Assembly: GCF_028368975.1 (NCBI RefSeq)
Contig: NZ_JAQNDM010000002.1
Span: forward strand, 620,001-684,000
From: Stigmatella ashevillena
GTDB taxonomy: Bacteria > Myxococcota > Myxococcia > Myxococcales > Myxococcaceae
Reading direction: 5' to 3'
DNA: 64,000 bases
The position numbers were made by a program, and so were the translations under genes. Positions 35,240 to 44,185 of the stretch are shown here, in pieces (positions within the stretch are counted from its first letter, which is position 1; every line of letters starts with the position of its first letter). A model generated the notes under the pieces. It made no database searches. It was not told where the DNA came from and was given only the letters and a program-made list of their open reading frames with translations.

Positions 35240-38200
35240 ATGAGCACCTTTGACAACCTGAAGGGCGTCGCAATCATCGGCATGGCGTGCCGTTTCCCGG
35301 GGGCCAAGGACATCGACGCGTTCTGGAAGAACCTGTGCGAAGGCAGGGAGTCCATCACCTTCTTCAGCCGGGAAGAGCTGGCCGAAGCGGGTGTGCCCGC
35401 CCACGTCCTGGATACCCCCGGCTTCGTTCCCGCCTCGCCCTGTCTCGAGGGCGTGGACCAGTTCGACGCCGGGTTCTTCAGCGTCACCGGGCGCGAAGCG
35501 AACATCATGGATCCCCAGCAGCGCCTCTTCCTGGAGGTGGCGTGGGAGGCCTTCGAGGACGCGGGCTATCACCCCGAGTCCGTCGGCGCCCCAGTGGGCG
35601 TGTTCGCGGGCTCCGGTGGCGTGGTCACCAGCTACCTGGCCGCGTACCAGCAGCGCGCCCCGGAGCTGCTCGGGCCCACGGGCAGTCTGCAGCACATCGG
35701 CAACGACAAGGACTTCGTCGCCACCCGCGTCTCGTACAAGCTGGACCTGAAGGGCCCCAGCATCAACATCCAGACGGCCTGCTCCACCTCGCTCGTCGCA
35801 CTGCACCTGGCGTGCAGGAGCCTGCTCGAGGGCGAGTGCGACATGGCGCTGGCGGGTGCCTCCACCCTCCGCTTCCCTCACAAGAACGGCTACGTGTACC
35901 AGAGCGAGGACATCCTCTCTCCGGACGGGCACTGCCGCGCCTTCGACGAGAAGGCCCAGGGCACCATCTTCGGCAGCGGAGTCGCCACCGTCCTGCTCAA
36001 GCCCCTGCGCGCGGCCATCGAGGCTGGTGACCACGTGTACGCGGTCATCAAGGGCAGCGCCATCAACAACGACGGCGGGCAGAAGGTCAGCTACGGCGCG
36101 TCGAGCGTCCCCGGCCAGGCGGCGGCGATCCTCGAGGCCATGACGGTGGCCGACATCTCTCCCGACACGCTCGGCTATGTGGAGTGCCATGCCACTGGCA
36201 CGACGGTGGGAGACCCCCTGGAAGTCCAGGCGCTCACCCGCGCGTTCCGCACCGGCACTCCGCGCAAAGGCTTCTGTGGCATCGGCTCGGTGAAGACCAA
36301 CATCGGCCACCTTGAGCAGACCGCCGGAATGGCGGCGCTCATCAAGACGGCGCTGACGCTCAAGCACCGCCAGATTCCGCCCACCATCAACTTCGAGAAG
36401 CCGAACCCGAAGCTGGCGCTGCCGACCAGCCCCTTCTACATCCAGACCGAGCTGACGGAGTGGAAGGCCCGCGCCGAGCATCCGCGGCGCGCAGGTCTCA
36501 ATGGCCTCGGGCTGGGCGGGACGAATGCCTTCGTGGTGCTTGAGGAGGCACCGGAGCAGGCGACGAAGGCCCGCGCCCCAGTAGAGCGTCCGGTCCACAC
36601 GCTCGCGTTGTCGGCACACGGCGAGGCAGCCCTGGCGCAAAGCGCGGAGCGCTTCTCCAAGTACCTCGCGTCCCACCCCAGCGCGGGGCTCGCGGACGTC
36701 TGCTTCACCGCCAGCACCAGCCGCTCGTTCTTCGGGCACCGGCTGGCTGTCTCCGCGAGCACGGTGGAGGAGCTCGCGGCTCGCCTGGCGAGCGTGGGCG
36801 GGGAAGCGCTCGCGCCGAGCGTGGCGAAGGGCAACGGCAAGGCCCGTCCCGTGGCGTTCCTGTTCACGGGGCAAGGTGCGCAGTACCCGGGCATGGCTGC
36901 CACGCTGTACCGGACGCAGCCCGTCTTCCGCGCGGTCCTGGACGAGTGCGACACCCTGTCCCGGCCGCACTTGGACCGGCCGCTGCTGAGCGTGCTGTTC
37001 GCCGAGGGTGAGGACGCCCAACTCGTGAACGAGACGGGCTATACCCAGGTCTCTCTGTTCGCGGTCGAGTACGCGCTGGCGATGCTGTGGCGCTCCTGGG
37101 GCGTCAAGCCCGACGTGGTGATGGGCCACAGCGTGGGCGAGGTGACCGCGGCTTGCGTGGCGGGCTGCATGAGCCTGGAGGACGCGCTCAAGCTCATCGC
37201 ACACCGGGGCCGCCTGATGCAGGGCCTCCCACGCACGGGCGGGATGGCGGCGGTGTTCGCCTCCGAGGAGAAGGTGCTCGAGCTGATCGCTCCCCACGGA
37301 GAGCGCCTGTCCATCGGCGCGAGCAACGCGCCCGAGAGCACCGTCGTGTCTGGCGAGAAGGCGGCGCTCGCCTCGCTGTTCCAGACCCTGACGCGCCAGG
37401 GCATCGCGTTCAAGGAGCTGGTCGTCTCCCACGCCTTCCACTCGGCGCTGATGGACCCCATCCTCGACCCGCTCGAGGCGATCGCCGCCGAGAATCGCTT
37501 TCACAAACCGTCCATTCCGATGGTGTCGAACCTCACCGGCACCTTCATGGAAGAGGCTCCCACGGCGCGCTACTGGCGCGACCACGCACGTGGGACCGTG
37601 CGCTTCGCGCGCGGCATGCAGACCCTGCGCGAGGTCGGCTACGCACTGTTCCTGGAGGTGGGCCCGGGCTCAAGCCTCCTCGGCCTGGGGCGGCAGTCCG
37701 TCACCGACGAGGCGGCGCAGTGGCTTGCGTCGCTCAGCCGCCAGAAGAGCGACTGGGAGGTGCTCTCGGAGAGCCTGCGGGCCCTCTACGTGGGCGGACA
37801 CGCGGTGGACTGGCGCGGGTTCGACCAGCCCTACCCGCGCAAGCGCCTGTCGTTGCCCACGTACCCCTTCCAGCGCAAGCGCTACTGGGTGAGCGAAGCC
37901 CGCGCCACGAGCGCGGCCCAACGGAGCAGGGACGGCCATCCGCTGCTCGGTGAGCGCCTGCGCTCCACGCTGAAGGAGGCCCAGTACGAGGCCCACTACA
38001 GCCTGGATGAGCTGACCTACCTGGAGGACCACCGCATCTTCGGCCTGCCGGTGCTGCCCACCACCGCAGCCCTGGAACTGGTGACGACGGGCGCTCGCGC
38101 GCACTTCGGCGTCGACGACGTGGAGATGGAGACCTTCCTCTACCGCGAGGCCATGGTCCTCCCCGAGGAAGGCAGCCGCGTCGTGCACCTGGTGGTCTCG

Positions 38201-40654
38201 CCCGAGTCGGAAGAGCGCGCCACGTTCAAGGTCTTCAGCACCGACGAGCGTCCGGGCGCACCCTGGATTCATCACATCGACGGAGAGCTCAAGCCCCGGC
38301 GTGGCGCGGGCGGCGAGGAGACGGTGTCCCTGGCGGCCCTGCGCGAGCGCTGCGCGAAGCAGATTCCCATCGACCGCTACTACCCCGCCATCCGCGCCAT
38401 GGGCCTGGAGTACGGCCCGGCGTTCCGCGGCATCCAGGAGCTGTGGCAGGGTTCGGGCGAGGCCCTGAGCCATGTCCGCTTGCCGGAGCACGTATCGGCC
38501 CAGTCCTACACGCTCCAGCCCGCCTTCCTGGACGCGTGCCTCCACATATATGCCGCGCTGGCCGAGGCCCATGGCGACTTCACCGTGCCGCCGGAGGACA
38601 TGCAGCGCACGTTCCTGCCCATCAGCATGGAGCGCTTCCACACGGCCGGGTCGGGTATCCGGGAGGCATGGGTGCACGCGGTGCGCCGTCCGGGTGCCAC
38701 CCCAGACGCGATGGTCATCGACATCCGCCTGTACTCCGAGGACGGCCGCCCGCTCGCGGTGATGCAAGGACTCCAGGTCCGCCGCCTCACGCGTGAGGCC
38801 ATGCAGCCCACCGCGGCGGTGACCGACCCGCTGCTGGACTCCATCCACCAACGGACCTGGGAGGAGTGTCCCGCCCTGCCCGCAGTGGCCCCGGAGAAGG
38901 ACACCCTGCCGAACCGCTGGCTCATCTTCGCGGACCGAGGCGGCGTGGGAAGCGCCCTGGCGGAGCAACTCCGCGCGCTCGGGGAGAAATGCCACCTCGT
39001 CTACCCAGACCTGACGCTCGTGGTGGGAGACCGCCGCAAGCCTCTCGCCGCCGACAAGCCGGGACTCTTCCACCTGTTGGTCCGCGACTACTTCGGCGTT
39101 CCCGGCATCTCCTACCGGCATGTCGTCTACCTGTGGGGGCTCGACGCTCCGTCCATGGACGGGCTGACGCTGGAGCAGCTCGCCGGCAGCGAGGGCGGAA
39201 CAGTCGGCAGCGCGCTGCTGCTGATTCAAGCTGTCTCCGTCGTGAACTCGGTGACGGGTGCCGCGCCCCGCCTGTGGTTCGTCACTCGCGACGCGCAGAG
39301 GCCCACGTCGGGCCCTGACCCCGTGGAGGTGGCGCAGGCACCGCTGTGGGCCCTGGGCTCCACCATGGCGCTGCGCCATGCCAACTTCTGGGGCGGCATG
39401 GTGGATCTGGAGCGGCGCGAGGCGGGCGGGCCTGCGGCGGACGCAGCAGCACTGCTGTCGGAGCTGTGGGGCTCCGACGGCGAGGACCAGGTCGCCCTCC
39501 GCGGTGGGAAGCGCTTCGCCCCTCGCCTCACTCGCGCGCAGAAGCCCCGGCCGGAGCAACATGGTGCGCTGTTCCGTGACGATGCGACGTACCTCATCGC
39601 CGGCGGACTGGGCACGGCTGGTCTCCAGCTCGCGGAGTGGATGGTGAGCCAGGGGGGGGCCCGACAGCTGCTCCTGGCCGATGTACGTCCCCTGGACGAG
39701 GCCAGGACAAAGGCCGTCGAGGCGCTGATGAAACGCGGCGCGAAGGTCACCGTGTCTCAGGCGGACCTCACGCTCGACGGCGACGTGCAGCGGCTGTTCG
39801 AGGAGCTGAAGGCCCTGCCGCCGCTCAAGGGCGTCTTCAACTGCGTCGCCACGCGGCAGGAGGACCTTCTGGACATGATTGTCTGGAAGAGGTTCTCCGA
39901 CGGGATGGCGCCCATGACGAAGAGCGCCTGGCTGCTGCATCAGCACTCACGTGACGTCGCACTCGACCACTTCGTGCTCTTCGGCACGGTGCTGAGCTGG
40001 CTGGGTTCCGAGACGCGCGCGAACGAAGCCGCGGGCAGTGCATTCGTGGAAGCGCTCGCCCAGGCCCGCAGGGCCATGGGGCTGTCGGCCACGGTCGTCC
40101 ACTGGGGTCCGTGGGAGATTCCCGGCAAGCAGTTTGCCAGGGCCGAGACCTCCCACGGAGTGCAGGCCCTCCAGCGCGCGCATGCCATGGAGGCGATGGA
40201 CTACGTCCTGCGCCACGGCCTCGAGCACGCTGGCGTAACGCTCACAGACTGGCCGACGTGGATGCAGCAGTTCAAGCTGGGCGCGCCGACACTCTACTCC
40301 TCGCTGGGCAAGGGCGGCGCCCGCCAGCGGCGCGCGCTGCGGGCCAGTGAGGACCCGCGTGTCCACCTGCAGCGCATCCAGCTGGCTCCCGTGGGCGAGC
40401 GCCGCAGCGTGATTATCGAGATCGTGCGCAAGCAGGTGACGGACATGCTGGGCGCGGACGAATTGATCGACGCCCAAGCCCCACTGGTGGACTTCGGTCT
40501 GGACTCCCTCGTGTCGGTGAACCTGGTGAACCGCCTGGAGCCCGCCCTGGGCGTGCCCGTGTCGCTCGCCCGGCTGCTACAGGGGGCCAGCGTCGAGAGC
40601 CTGGTGGATGACCTGTTCCCAGCGCTGCGCGCGGTGGCAAGCAAGGCGGCCTGA
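35240..40654 (+). CDS. Type I polyketide synthase, one module: KS-AT-DH-KR(degenerate)-ACP
   Basis: An 1804-residue synthase. KS: Cys181 in QTACSTSL, His317 in VECHATGTT and His357 in KTNIGHLEQ, all intact. AT: GHSVGE (Ser631) and HAFH at 731-734, the pattern of malonyl-CoA specificity. DH: His931 in HRIFGLPVLP (HxxxGxxxxP) and Asp1098 in QPAFLDACLH. KR: cofactor loop AGGLGTAGL and Lys1561 remain, but the catalytic Ser, Tyr and Asn positions read Thr1583, Glu1596 and Ser1600, so reduction is unlikely. ACP: Ser1756 in DFGLDSLVS. There is no ER and no thioesterase, so release needs another enzyme. It is the last gene of the rightward operon. Confidence 0.94.
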   Translation: MSTFDNLKGVAIIGMACRFPGAKDIDAFWKNLCEGRESITFFSREELAEAGVPAHVLDTPGFVPASPCLEGVDQFDAGFFSVTGREANIMDPQQRLFLEVAWEAFEDAGYHPESVGAPVGVFAGSGGVVTSYLAAYQQRAPELLGPTGSLQHIGNDKDFVATRVSYKLDLKGPSINIQTACSTSLVALHLACRSLLEGECDMALAGASTLRFPHKNGYVYQSEDILSPDGHCRAFDEKAQGTIFGSGVATVLLKPLRAAIEAGDHVYAVIKGSAINNDGGQKVSYGASSVPGQAAAILEAMTVADISPDTLGYVECHATGTTVGDPLEVQALTRAFRTGTPRKGFCGIGSVKTNIGHLEQTAGMAALIKTALTLKHRQIPPTINFEKPNPKLALPTSPFYIQTELTEWKARAEHPRRAGLNGLGLGGTNAFVVLEEAPEQATKARAPVERPVHTLALSAHGEAALAQSAERFSKYLASHPSAGLADVCFTASTSRSFFGHRLAVSASTVEELAARLASVGGEALAPSVAKGNGKARPVAFLFTGQGAQYPGMAATLYRTQPVFRAVLDECDTLSRPHLDRPLLSVLFAEGEDAQLVNETGYTQVSLFAVEYALAMLWRSWGVKPDVVMGHSVGEVTAACVAGCMSLEDALKLIAHRGRLMQGLPRTGGMAAVFASEEKVLELIAPHGERLSIGASNAPESTVVSGEKAALASLFQTLTRQGIAFKELVVSHAFHSALMDPILDPLEAIAAENRFHKPSIPMVSNLTGTFMEEAPTARYWRDHARGTVRFARGMQTLREVGYALFLEVGPGSSLLGLGRQSVTDEAAQWLASLSRQKSDWEVLSESLRALYVGGHAVDWRGFDQPYPRKRLSLPTYPFQRKRYWVSEARATSAAQRSRDGHPLLGERLRSTLKEAQYEAHYSLDELTYLEDHRIFGLPVLPTTAALELVTTGARAHFGVDDVEMETFLYREAMVLPEEGSRVVHLVVSPESEERATFKVFSTDERPGAPWIHHIDGELKPRRGAGGEETVSLAALRERCAKQIPIDRYYPAIRAMGLEYGPAFRGIQELWQGSGEALSHVRLPEHVSAQSYTLQPAFLDACLHIYAALAEAHGDFTVPPEDMQRTFLPISMERFHTAGSGIREAWVHAVRRPGATPDAMVIDIRLYSEDGRPLAVMQGLQVRRLTREAMQPTAAVTDPLLDSIHQRTWEECPALPAVAPEKDTLPNRWLIFADRGGVGSALAEQLRALGEKCHLVYPDLTLVVGDRRKPLAADKPGLFHLLVRDYFGVPGISYRHVVYLWGLDAPSMDGLTLEQLAGSEGGTVGSALLLIQAVSVVNSVTGAAPRLWFVTRDAQRPTSGPDPVEVAQAPLWALGSTMALRHANFWGGMVDLERREAGGPAADAAALLSELWGSDGEDQVALRGGKRFAPRLTRAQKPRPEQHGALFRDDATYLIAGGLGTAGLQLAEWMVSQGGARQLLLADVRPLDEARTKAVEALMKRGAKVTVSQADLTLDGDVQRLFEELKALPPLKGVFNCVATRQEDLLDMIVWKRFSDGMAPMTKSAWLLHQHSRDVALDHFVLFGTVLSWLGSETRANEAAGSAFVEALAQARRAMGLSATVVHWGPWEIPGKQFARAETSHGVQALQRAHAMEAMDYVLRHGLEHAGVTLTDWPTWMQQFKLGAPTLYSSLGKGGARQRRALRASEDPRVHLQRIQLAPVGERRSVIIEIVRKQVTDMLGADELIDAQAPLVDFGLDSLVSVNLVNRLEPALGVPVSLARLLQGASVESLVDDLFPALRAVASKAA

Positions 40655-40655
40655 G

Positions 40656-41237
40656 TCATTCAGGAGGCCCTGTCACAGGCGCTAAGACCACTCCCAGATT
40701 GCCCACCTTTTCAAGCGCTCCTTTGATTTCTTCTGAAACAATGAACGCAGTCTTGAATCTCTTCAGCCTGAAGGCAAGCGAACCTTGAGTCTTCGCAGAG
40801 TCAATTCGCAAGCCATATATCCAGCGATACTCGCCAGCGTATTCTGGAAAAGGGTCCGCATCATCATAATGCTGCACTTCTTTGCAGTTTACCTCATCAA
40901 TACAGTCCACAACCTTGACCACATTGACGATAAAGAACGGCTCTGCCTCACCCTCCACCGCTATCGGAAATAGCTGCACGTCATCAGGAGCAAGCCTCCT
41001 GAAGACGTTCGCAACTGCTTCGCTAACAACGGGCACTCGTTCAATCCCAGCGAACATGAAGGCGCGCTTGACCCCCGGATTTCTAACCCGAGCCTTGATC
41101 GGACCAGGGTCAGGAAGGAAGCGACCCTCTCCGAACATCCAGGGCTCCTCGAACTTCCCTCCTGATGCGCGCACTGGAGTCGTGATGTACCACTGAGGTA
41201 CATCAGCGATGTCTATCGAATAAAAGTGACGCTCCAC
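40656..41237 (-). CDS. Imm11 (DUF1629) family immunity protein
   Basis: A 193-residue cytoplasmic-type protein with the Imm11 pattern: YSIDIADVPQWYITTPV at the start, ERVPVVSEAVANVFRRLAPD, then VQLFPIAVEG, followed by FFIVNVVKVVDCIDEVNC. This family is abundant in myxobacteria next to polymorphic toxins. The preferred start is GTG at 41237, which begins two bases after the stop of the upstream AHH lipoprotein gene; a longer frame to 41318 would overlap it. The tight spacing makes it the cognate immunity protein for that toxin. It is convergent with the PKS gene. Confidence 0.82.
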   Translation of the reverse strand: MERHFYSIDIADVPQWYITTPVRASGGKFEEPWMFGEGRFLPDPGPIKARVRNPGVKRAFMFAGIERVPVVSEAVANVFRRLAPDDVQLFPIAVEGEAEPFFIVNVVKVVDCIDEVNCKEVQHYDDADPFPEYAGEYRWIYGLRIDSAKTQGSLAFRLKRFKTAFIVSEEIKGALEKVGNLGVVLAPVTGPPE

Positions 41238-41238
41238 C

Positions 41239-42540
41239 TCACTTTCCCGCTTTGACAATGTAGCCCCGCAACTCCGACCCCGGTGTGAGTAGTTCGTTCG
41301 CAATCTTTGCGAGTTCATTCACCAGCTTGGCTCGACAAGCCTCGGTGCTCTTGCACACCTTGACGGCCGCCTGTAGGCGACTCACCACTTGCTGATGATA
41401 CAACTCGGAATGTGGACCTTCATGTCCATTGAGTCGCACTTTGTTTGCAACATCTTCGAGATTCATCCCTGCCTTCTCGAAGATTTCTTCGCAGATTGGC
41501 GTCCACGGGCCGCCAGACACAGCGGAGACCATGTTCTTGTTCGTGCAGATGTGGTGAACCGGCCCTTCCGCGTCACCTGGCACTAGCCCGTTTGAGTACA
41601 TCGCAGCAACTGCAACAGCTCCCGGGGCGAGCGCGACATTGAGGACGCCGACAGCGGGCAATGAGATTGAACTCACCCCACCACTCAGAGCCGCTTCGAG
41701 CTGGAAACCGCCTTCGGCCTGCGCGCGAAGTACAGCCTGGGGGAAGCCGGGGAGTTTGGGGCCTTGGGCGGCCATCGCGCTCTTTCCGCCAAGCGCTGCT
41801 GTGACGACCAGCACCAGGACGCGCGTGCCGTTCGTGCCGAGCACCTTTCCAAAGCGTTTGCCGATATCCTGCAACTCGATAACGCTCGTCGCCTTCTCCG
41901 ATTCTTCCCACAGCCGGACGAACCCTCGGCCCATCTTCCAGACCGGCACTACGCCCAGATACGCGACAAGCGCCGCCGTCAACGCGACTGCGATGACCTT
42001 GGTCACAGGCTCGGGCAGGGTCATCGTGAGGAGCACGGTCAGGGCAGCCGACGTCAACATCGCCTTGAGTGCAACGGGATTCAGCATCTTGCCGACCTCT
42101 TCTTGGACGCTCTCCCATACCGTATCGAGCGCGAAGGACAGGGCCATCAGCGTCCGGTCCTTACGCGAGAACGTCAGCCCCGTCCCCCCCACCAGGGTCA
42201 AACAGGAGTCCCCACCAGGGCAGATGCGCGCGTACAGCGCCTCGGGAGAAGTCTCCGACCCCGAATCGACAACGCCCGTCGAGGACGCGAGCAGAGTCCT
42301 GGATCTCACCCATCCTCGCTGGTCGGCCTCATCCGACTCTCGGAACGCAATATCCAGCCGCATGTCGAGGATGAGCCGTGTGAGGACCGCTTTGAACTCG
42401 TCCTCACTCACCTCAACTGGCTCGGCCTCGACCGACTCGTAGGTGACGCGCTGACCCTTCCCAGCATCCAGATGGACAACACGGGTGGTCACACACCCCG
42501 TAGCAAAGAGCAGCAGAGAAACGACTCCGACCCATCTCAC
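41239..42540 (-). CDS. Lipoprotein with C-terminal AHH nuclease domain (candidate SitA-like toxin)
   Basis: A 433-residue predicted lipoprotein. The N-terminus MRWVGVVSLLLFATGCVTT is a type II signal peptide with the lipidated Cys at 16. Near residues 145-210 lie hydrophobic stretches (TVLLTMTLPEPVTKVIAVAL and following) that may insert into membrane. The C-terminal ~110 residues carry an AHH-type nuclease pattern: HHICTNKN (the HH pair), ICEEIFEKAGMNLEDVANKV and HEGPHSELYHQQVVSRL. AHH domains are found at the ends of polymorphic toxins. An Imm11 gene follows directly. Lipoprotein toxins with adjacent immunity genes are the layout of myxobacterial SitA/SitI systems; membership in a known SitA family is not shown. 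Confidence 0.78.
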   Translation of the reverse strand: MRWVGVVSLLLFATGCVTTRVVHLDAGKGQRVTYESVEAEPVEVSEDEFKAVLTRLILDMRLDIAFRESDEADQRGWVRSRTLLASSTGVVDSGSETSPEALYARICPGGDSCLTLVGGTGLTFSRKDRTLMALSFALDTVWESVQEEVGKMLNPVALKAMLTSAALTVLLTMTLPEPVTKVIAVALTAALVAYLGVVPVWKMGRGFVRLWEESEKATSVIELQDIGKRFGKVLGTNGTRVLVLVVTAALGGKSAMAAQGPKLPGFPQAVLRAQAEGGFQLEAALSGGVSSISLPAVGVLNVALAPGAVAVAAMYSNGLVPGDAEGPVHHICTNKNMVSAVSGGPWTPICEEIFEKAGMNLEDVANKVRLNGHEGPHSELYHQQVVSRLQAAVKVCKSTEACRAKLVNELAKIANELLTPGSELRGYIVKAGK

Positions 42541-42667
42541 AGAACCCCCCCGGAACGGAAATCACTGAACGCCAGGATTTTGGCACCCTGACCCTGTTTT
42601 TTTCAATTCAAACGAACAACCTGGCCGAGCGTGTACGAGCGTTCCGCTATATGGAGCGCGGTGCGGG

Positions 42668-43321
42668 CTATCCGGTCGAGGCGCGGACGAGCCGCAGGAC
42701 AGCTGCGAAGTGCAGCCCCGCCCCCACGAGCGTCAGCCCGTGGAACAGCTCGTGGTAGCCAAACACCCCAGGCCGCAGGTCCGGCCGCTTCAGCGCGTAG
42801 GCGGCCGCGCCCGCCGTGTAGGCCACGCCGCCCGCGAGGATGAGCCACAGCTCGGTGGCCCCGAGCGCGCGACGCACCTCGCCGAAGTACGGCACCAGCG
42901 TCCAGCCGACCGCGACGGCCAGCACCGCAGTCAGCACCTTCGGGGCATGTGCCCAAAACAGCGACTGAAGGACGCCCAGCAACGCGCCGAGCCAGACGGC
43001 CAGCAGCAGGCTGTTGCCGCTGGCCTCGGGGAGCCCGATGAGCGCGATCGGCGTATAGGTTCCGCCAATGAGGATGAAAATGGATGCGTGGTCCATGCGC
43101 CGCATCCAGGCTCGCTTGCGCACGGACCAGTTCACCCGGTGATAGGTCGCGCTGACCGTGAACAGCACCACCAGGCTGAGGGCATACAGCGCCGCCGCCA
43201 CCGCGGACCGGCGGGTAGGCGCCATGAAGATGAGCACCAGCCCGGCGCCGAGCGCCCCCGGGGCCGCGAACTGGTGCAACACCCCGCGCCACTGCGGCTT
43301 CGCACCGACCAGGGCGCTCAT
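42668..43321 (-). CDS. Hemolysin III / PAQR family membrane protein
   Basis: A 217-residue protein with seven hydrophobic segments and the hemolysin-III/AdipoR-like metal-site residues: Ser/His in SATYHRVNW, Asp in MRRMDHASIFILIGGTYTP, and His pairs near the end (FGYHELFHGLTLVGAGLHF). Family members are ceramidase-like zinc hydrolases or regulators of membrane fluidity; toxicity is not implied. The ATG at 43321 overlaps the desaturase stop (ATGA). Pairing a PAQR-type protein with a desaturase agrees with the membrane-fluidity role proposed for PAQR homologues. Confidence 0.88.
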   Translation of the reverse strand: MSALVGAKPQWRGVLHQFAAPGALGAGLVLIFMAPTRRSAVAAALYALSLVVLFTVSATYHRVNWSVRKRAWMRRMDHASIFILIGGTYTPIALIGLPEASGNSLLLAVWLGALLGVLQSLFWAHAPKVLTAVLAVAVGWTLVPYFGEVRRALGATELWLILAGGVAYTAGAAAYALKRPDLRPGVFGYHELFHGLTLVGAGLHFAAVLRLVRASTG

Positions 43322-44103
43322 GAGCGGGCCTGCGCTCCAACAGCCTGCTCGCGCGGGGGCCGAGGGATGAGGGAGCCGCGCTGGATGGTGGCCAGACCCA
43401 GCTTCTCCAGCAGCACACACGCCCCGTAGCCAAGATCCACCTCGTGGAGGTGGTACGAGAACGAGGCGGATCCCGGGTAGCGGTGGTGGTTGTTCTGGAA
43501 GCCCTCGCCGAGGATGAGCCACGCGGCCAGGTGGTTGTTGCGCGAGTTGTCGGACGTCTCGAAGTTGCGCCCACCCACCGCGTGCCCGAGCGCGTTGACG
43601 ATGCCTCCCTGCACCGGGTGGCTCATCATCCCGAGGAACCACGCGGCCCCCAGCAACCACCCCACGCCCAGCCCCAACGCGAGCCCGATGGCACCGTGCA
43701 GCACGTACGGCAGGAACCAGAGCCCGGAGCGGTTCAGTGCACTCAACGGGAAGTCGAGGTCCTTCGCGTAACGGGTGTACTCCGGCTGCTTCTTCAGCAG
43801 CCCAATGACGACCTTCTTGTAGTTGCGCAGCTGCTCCAGCCCGATGCCCAGGAGGCCCACGTTGACGGGAGAGTGCGGGTCCAGCGGCGTGTCCGAGTGC
43901 TCGTGGTGCAGCCGGTGCATCACCACCCAGGCCTTCGGGTCCAGACCCGTGAACCAGTTGCCGCCACGGATGACCGCCCTCCGCAGGGCCGGGTGGAGCC
44001 GCACGGCCTTGTGCGCCAGGAAGCGGTGGTACCCCACCGTGATCATGAGGATGTTGAGCAGGTAAGCCCCGAGGAAGACGGCGGCACAGACGGCGAGGTA
44101 CAT
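43318..44103 (-). CDS. Acyl-CoA/acyl-lipid delta-9-type fatty acid desaturase
   Basis: A 261-residue membrane di-iron desaturase. The three His boxes are present: HRFLAH, HRLHHEHSD and a third box FQNNHHRYP, where Gln takes the place of the first His, as in some bacterial desaturases. Long hydrophobic segments lie between boxes 1/2 and 3. It introduces a double bond in membrane fatty acids using an external electron donor that is not encoded nearby. The ATG at 44103 has TGGAG upstream. A divergent TetR regulator with repeated operators probably controls the desaturase/hemolysin III pair. Confidence 0.9.
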   Translation of the reverse strand: MYLAVCAAVFLGAYLLNILMITVGYHRFLAHKAVRLHPALRRAVIRGGNWFTGLDPKAWVVMHRLHHEHSDTPLDPHSPVNVGLLGIGLEQLRNYKKVVIGLLKKQPEYTRYAKDLDFPLSALNRSGLWFLPYVLHGAIGLALGLGVGWLLGAAWFLGMMSHPVQGGIVNALGHAVGGRNFETSDNSRNNHLAAWLILGEGFQNNHHRYPGSASFSYHLHEVDLGYGACVLLEKLGLATIQRGSLIPRPPREQAVGAQARS

Positions 44104-44126
44104 GGAGGCTCCAGTGTCGCCGGAAC

Positions 44127-44172
44127 GTTACCGGCAAGTAACTTACTCACGAGTAACCTACTGACGAGTAGG
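44127..44172. promoter_or_regulatory. Operator array between the desaturase and TetR genes
   Basis: Three adjacent inverted repeats: GTTAC-N6-GTAAC at 44127-44142; TTACTC-AC-GAGTAA at 44143-44156; CCTACT-N4-AGTAGG at 44157-44172. The last two contain near-identical 12-mers TACTCACGAGTA and TACTGACGAGTA, offset by 14 bases. Such repeated GAGTA half-sites next to a TetR gene are probable binding sites. Confidence 0.75.
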
Positions 44173-44185
44173 CTTGGGGTCAACT

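Noticed and set aside
34970-37585. Long minus-strand open frame (871 codons) opposite the PKS gene
   Set aside because: It is the antisense shadow of a gene with clear KS and AT motifs. Its translation is rich in His, Arg, Gly and Gln with no recognisable domain, as expected from high third-position GC.
37670-39946. Minus-strand open frame of 758 codons in the second half of the PKS gene
   Set aside because: It is antisense to the DH and KR region; composition-driven, without motifs.
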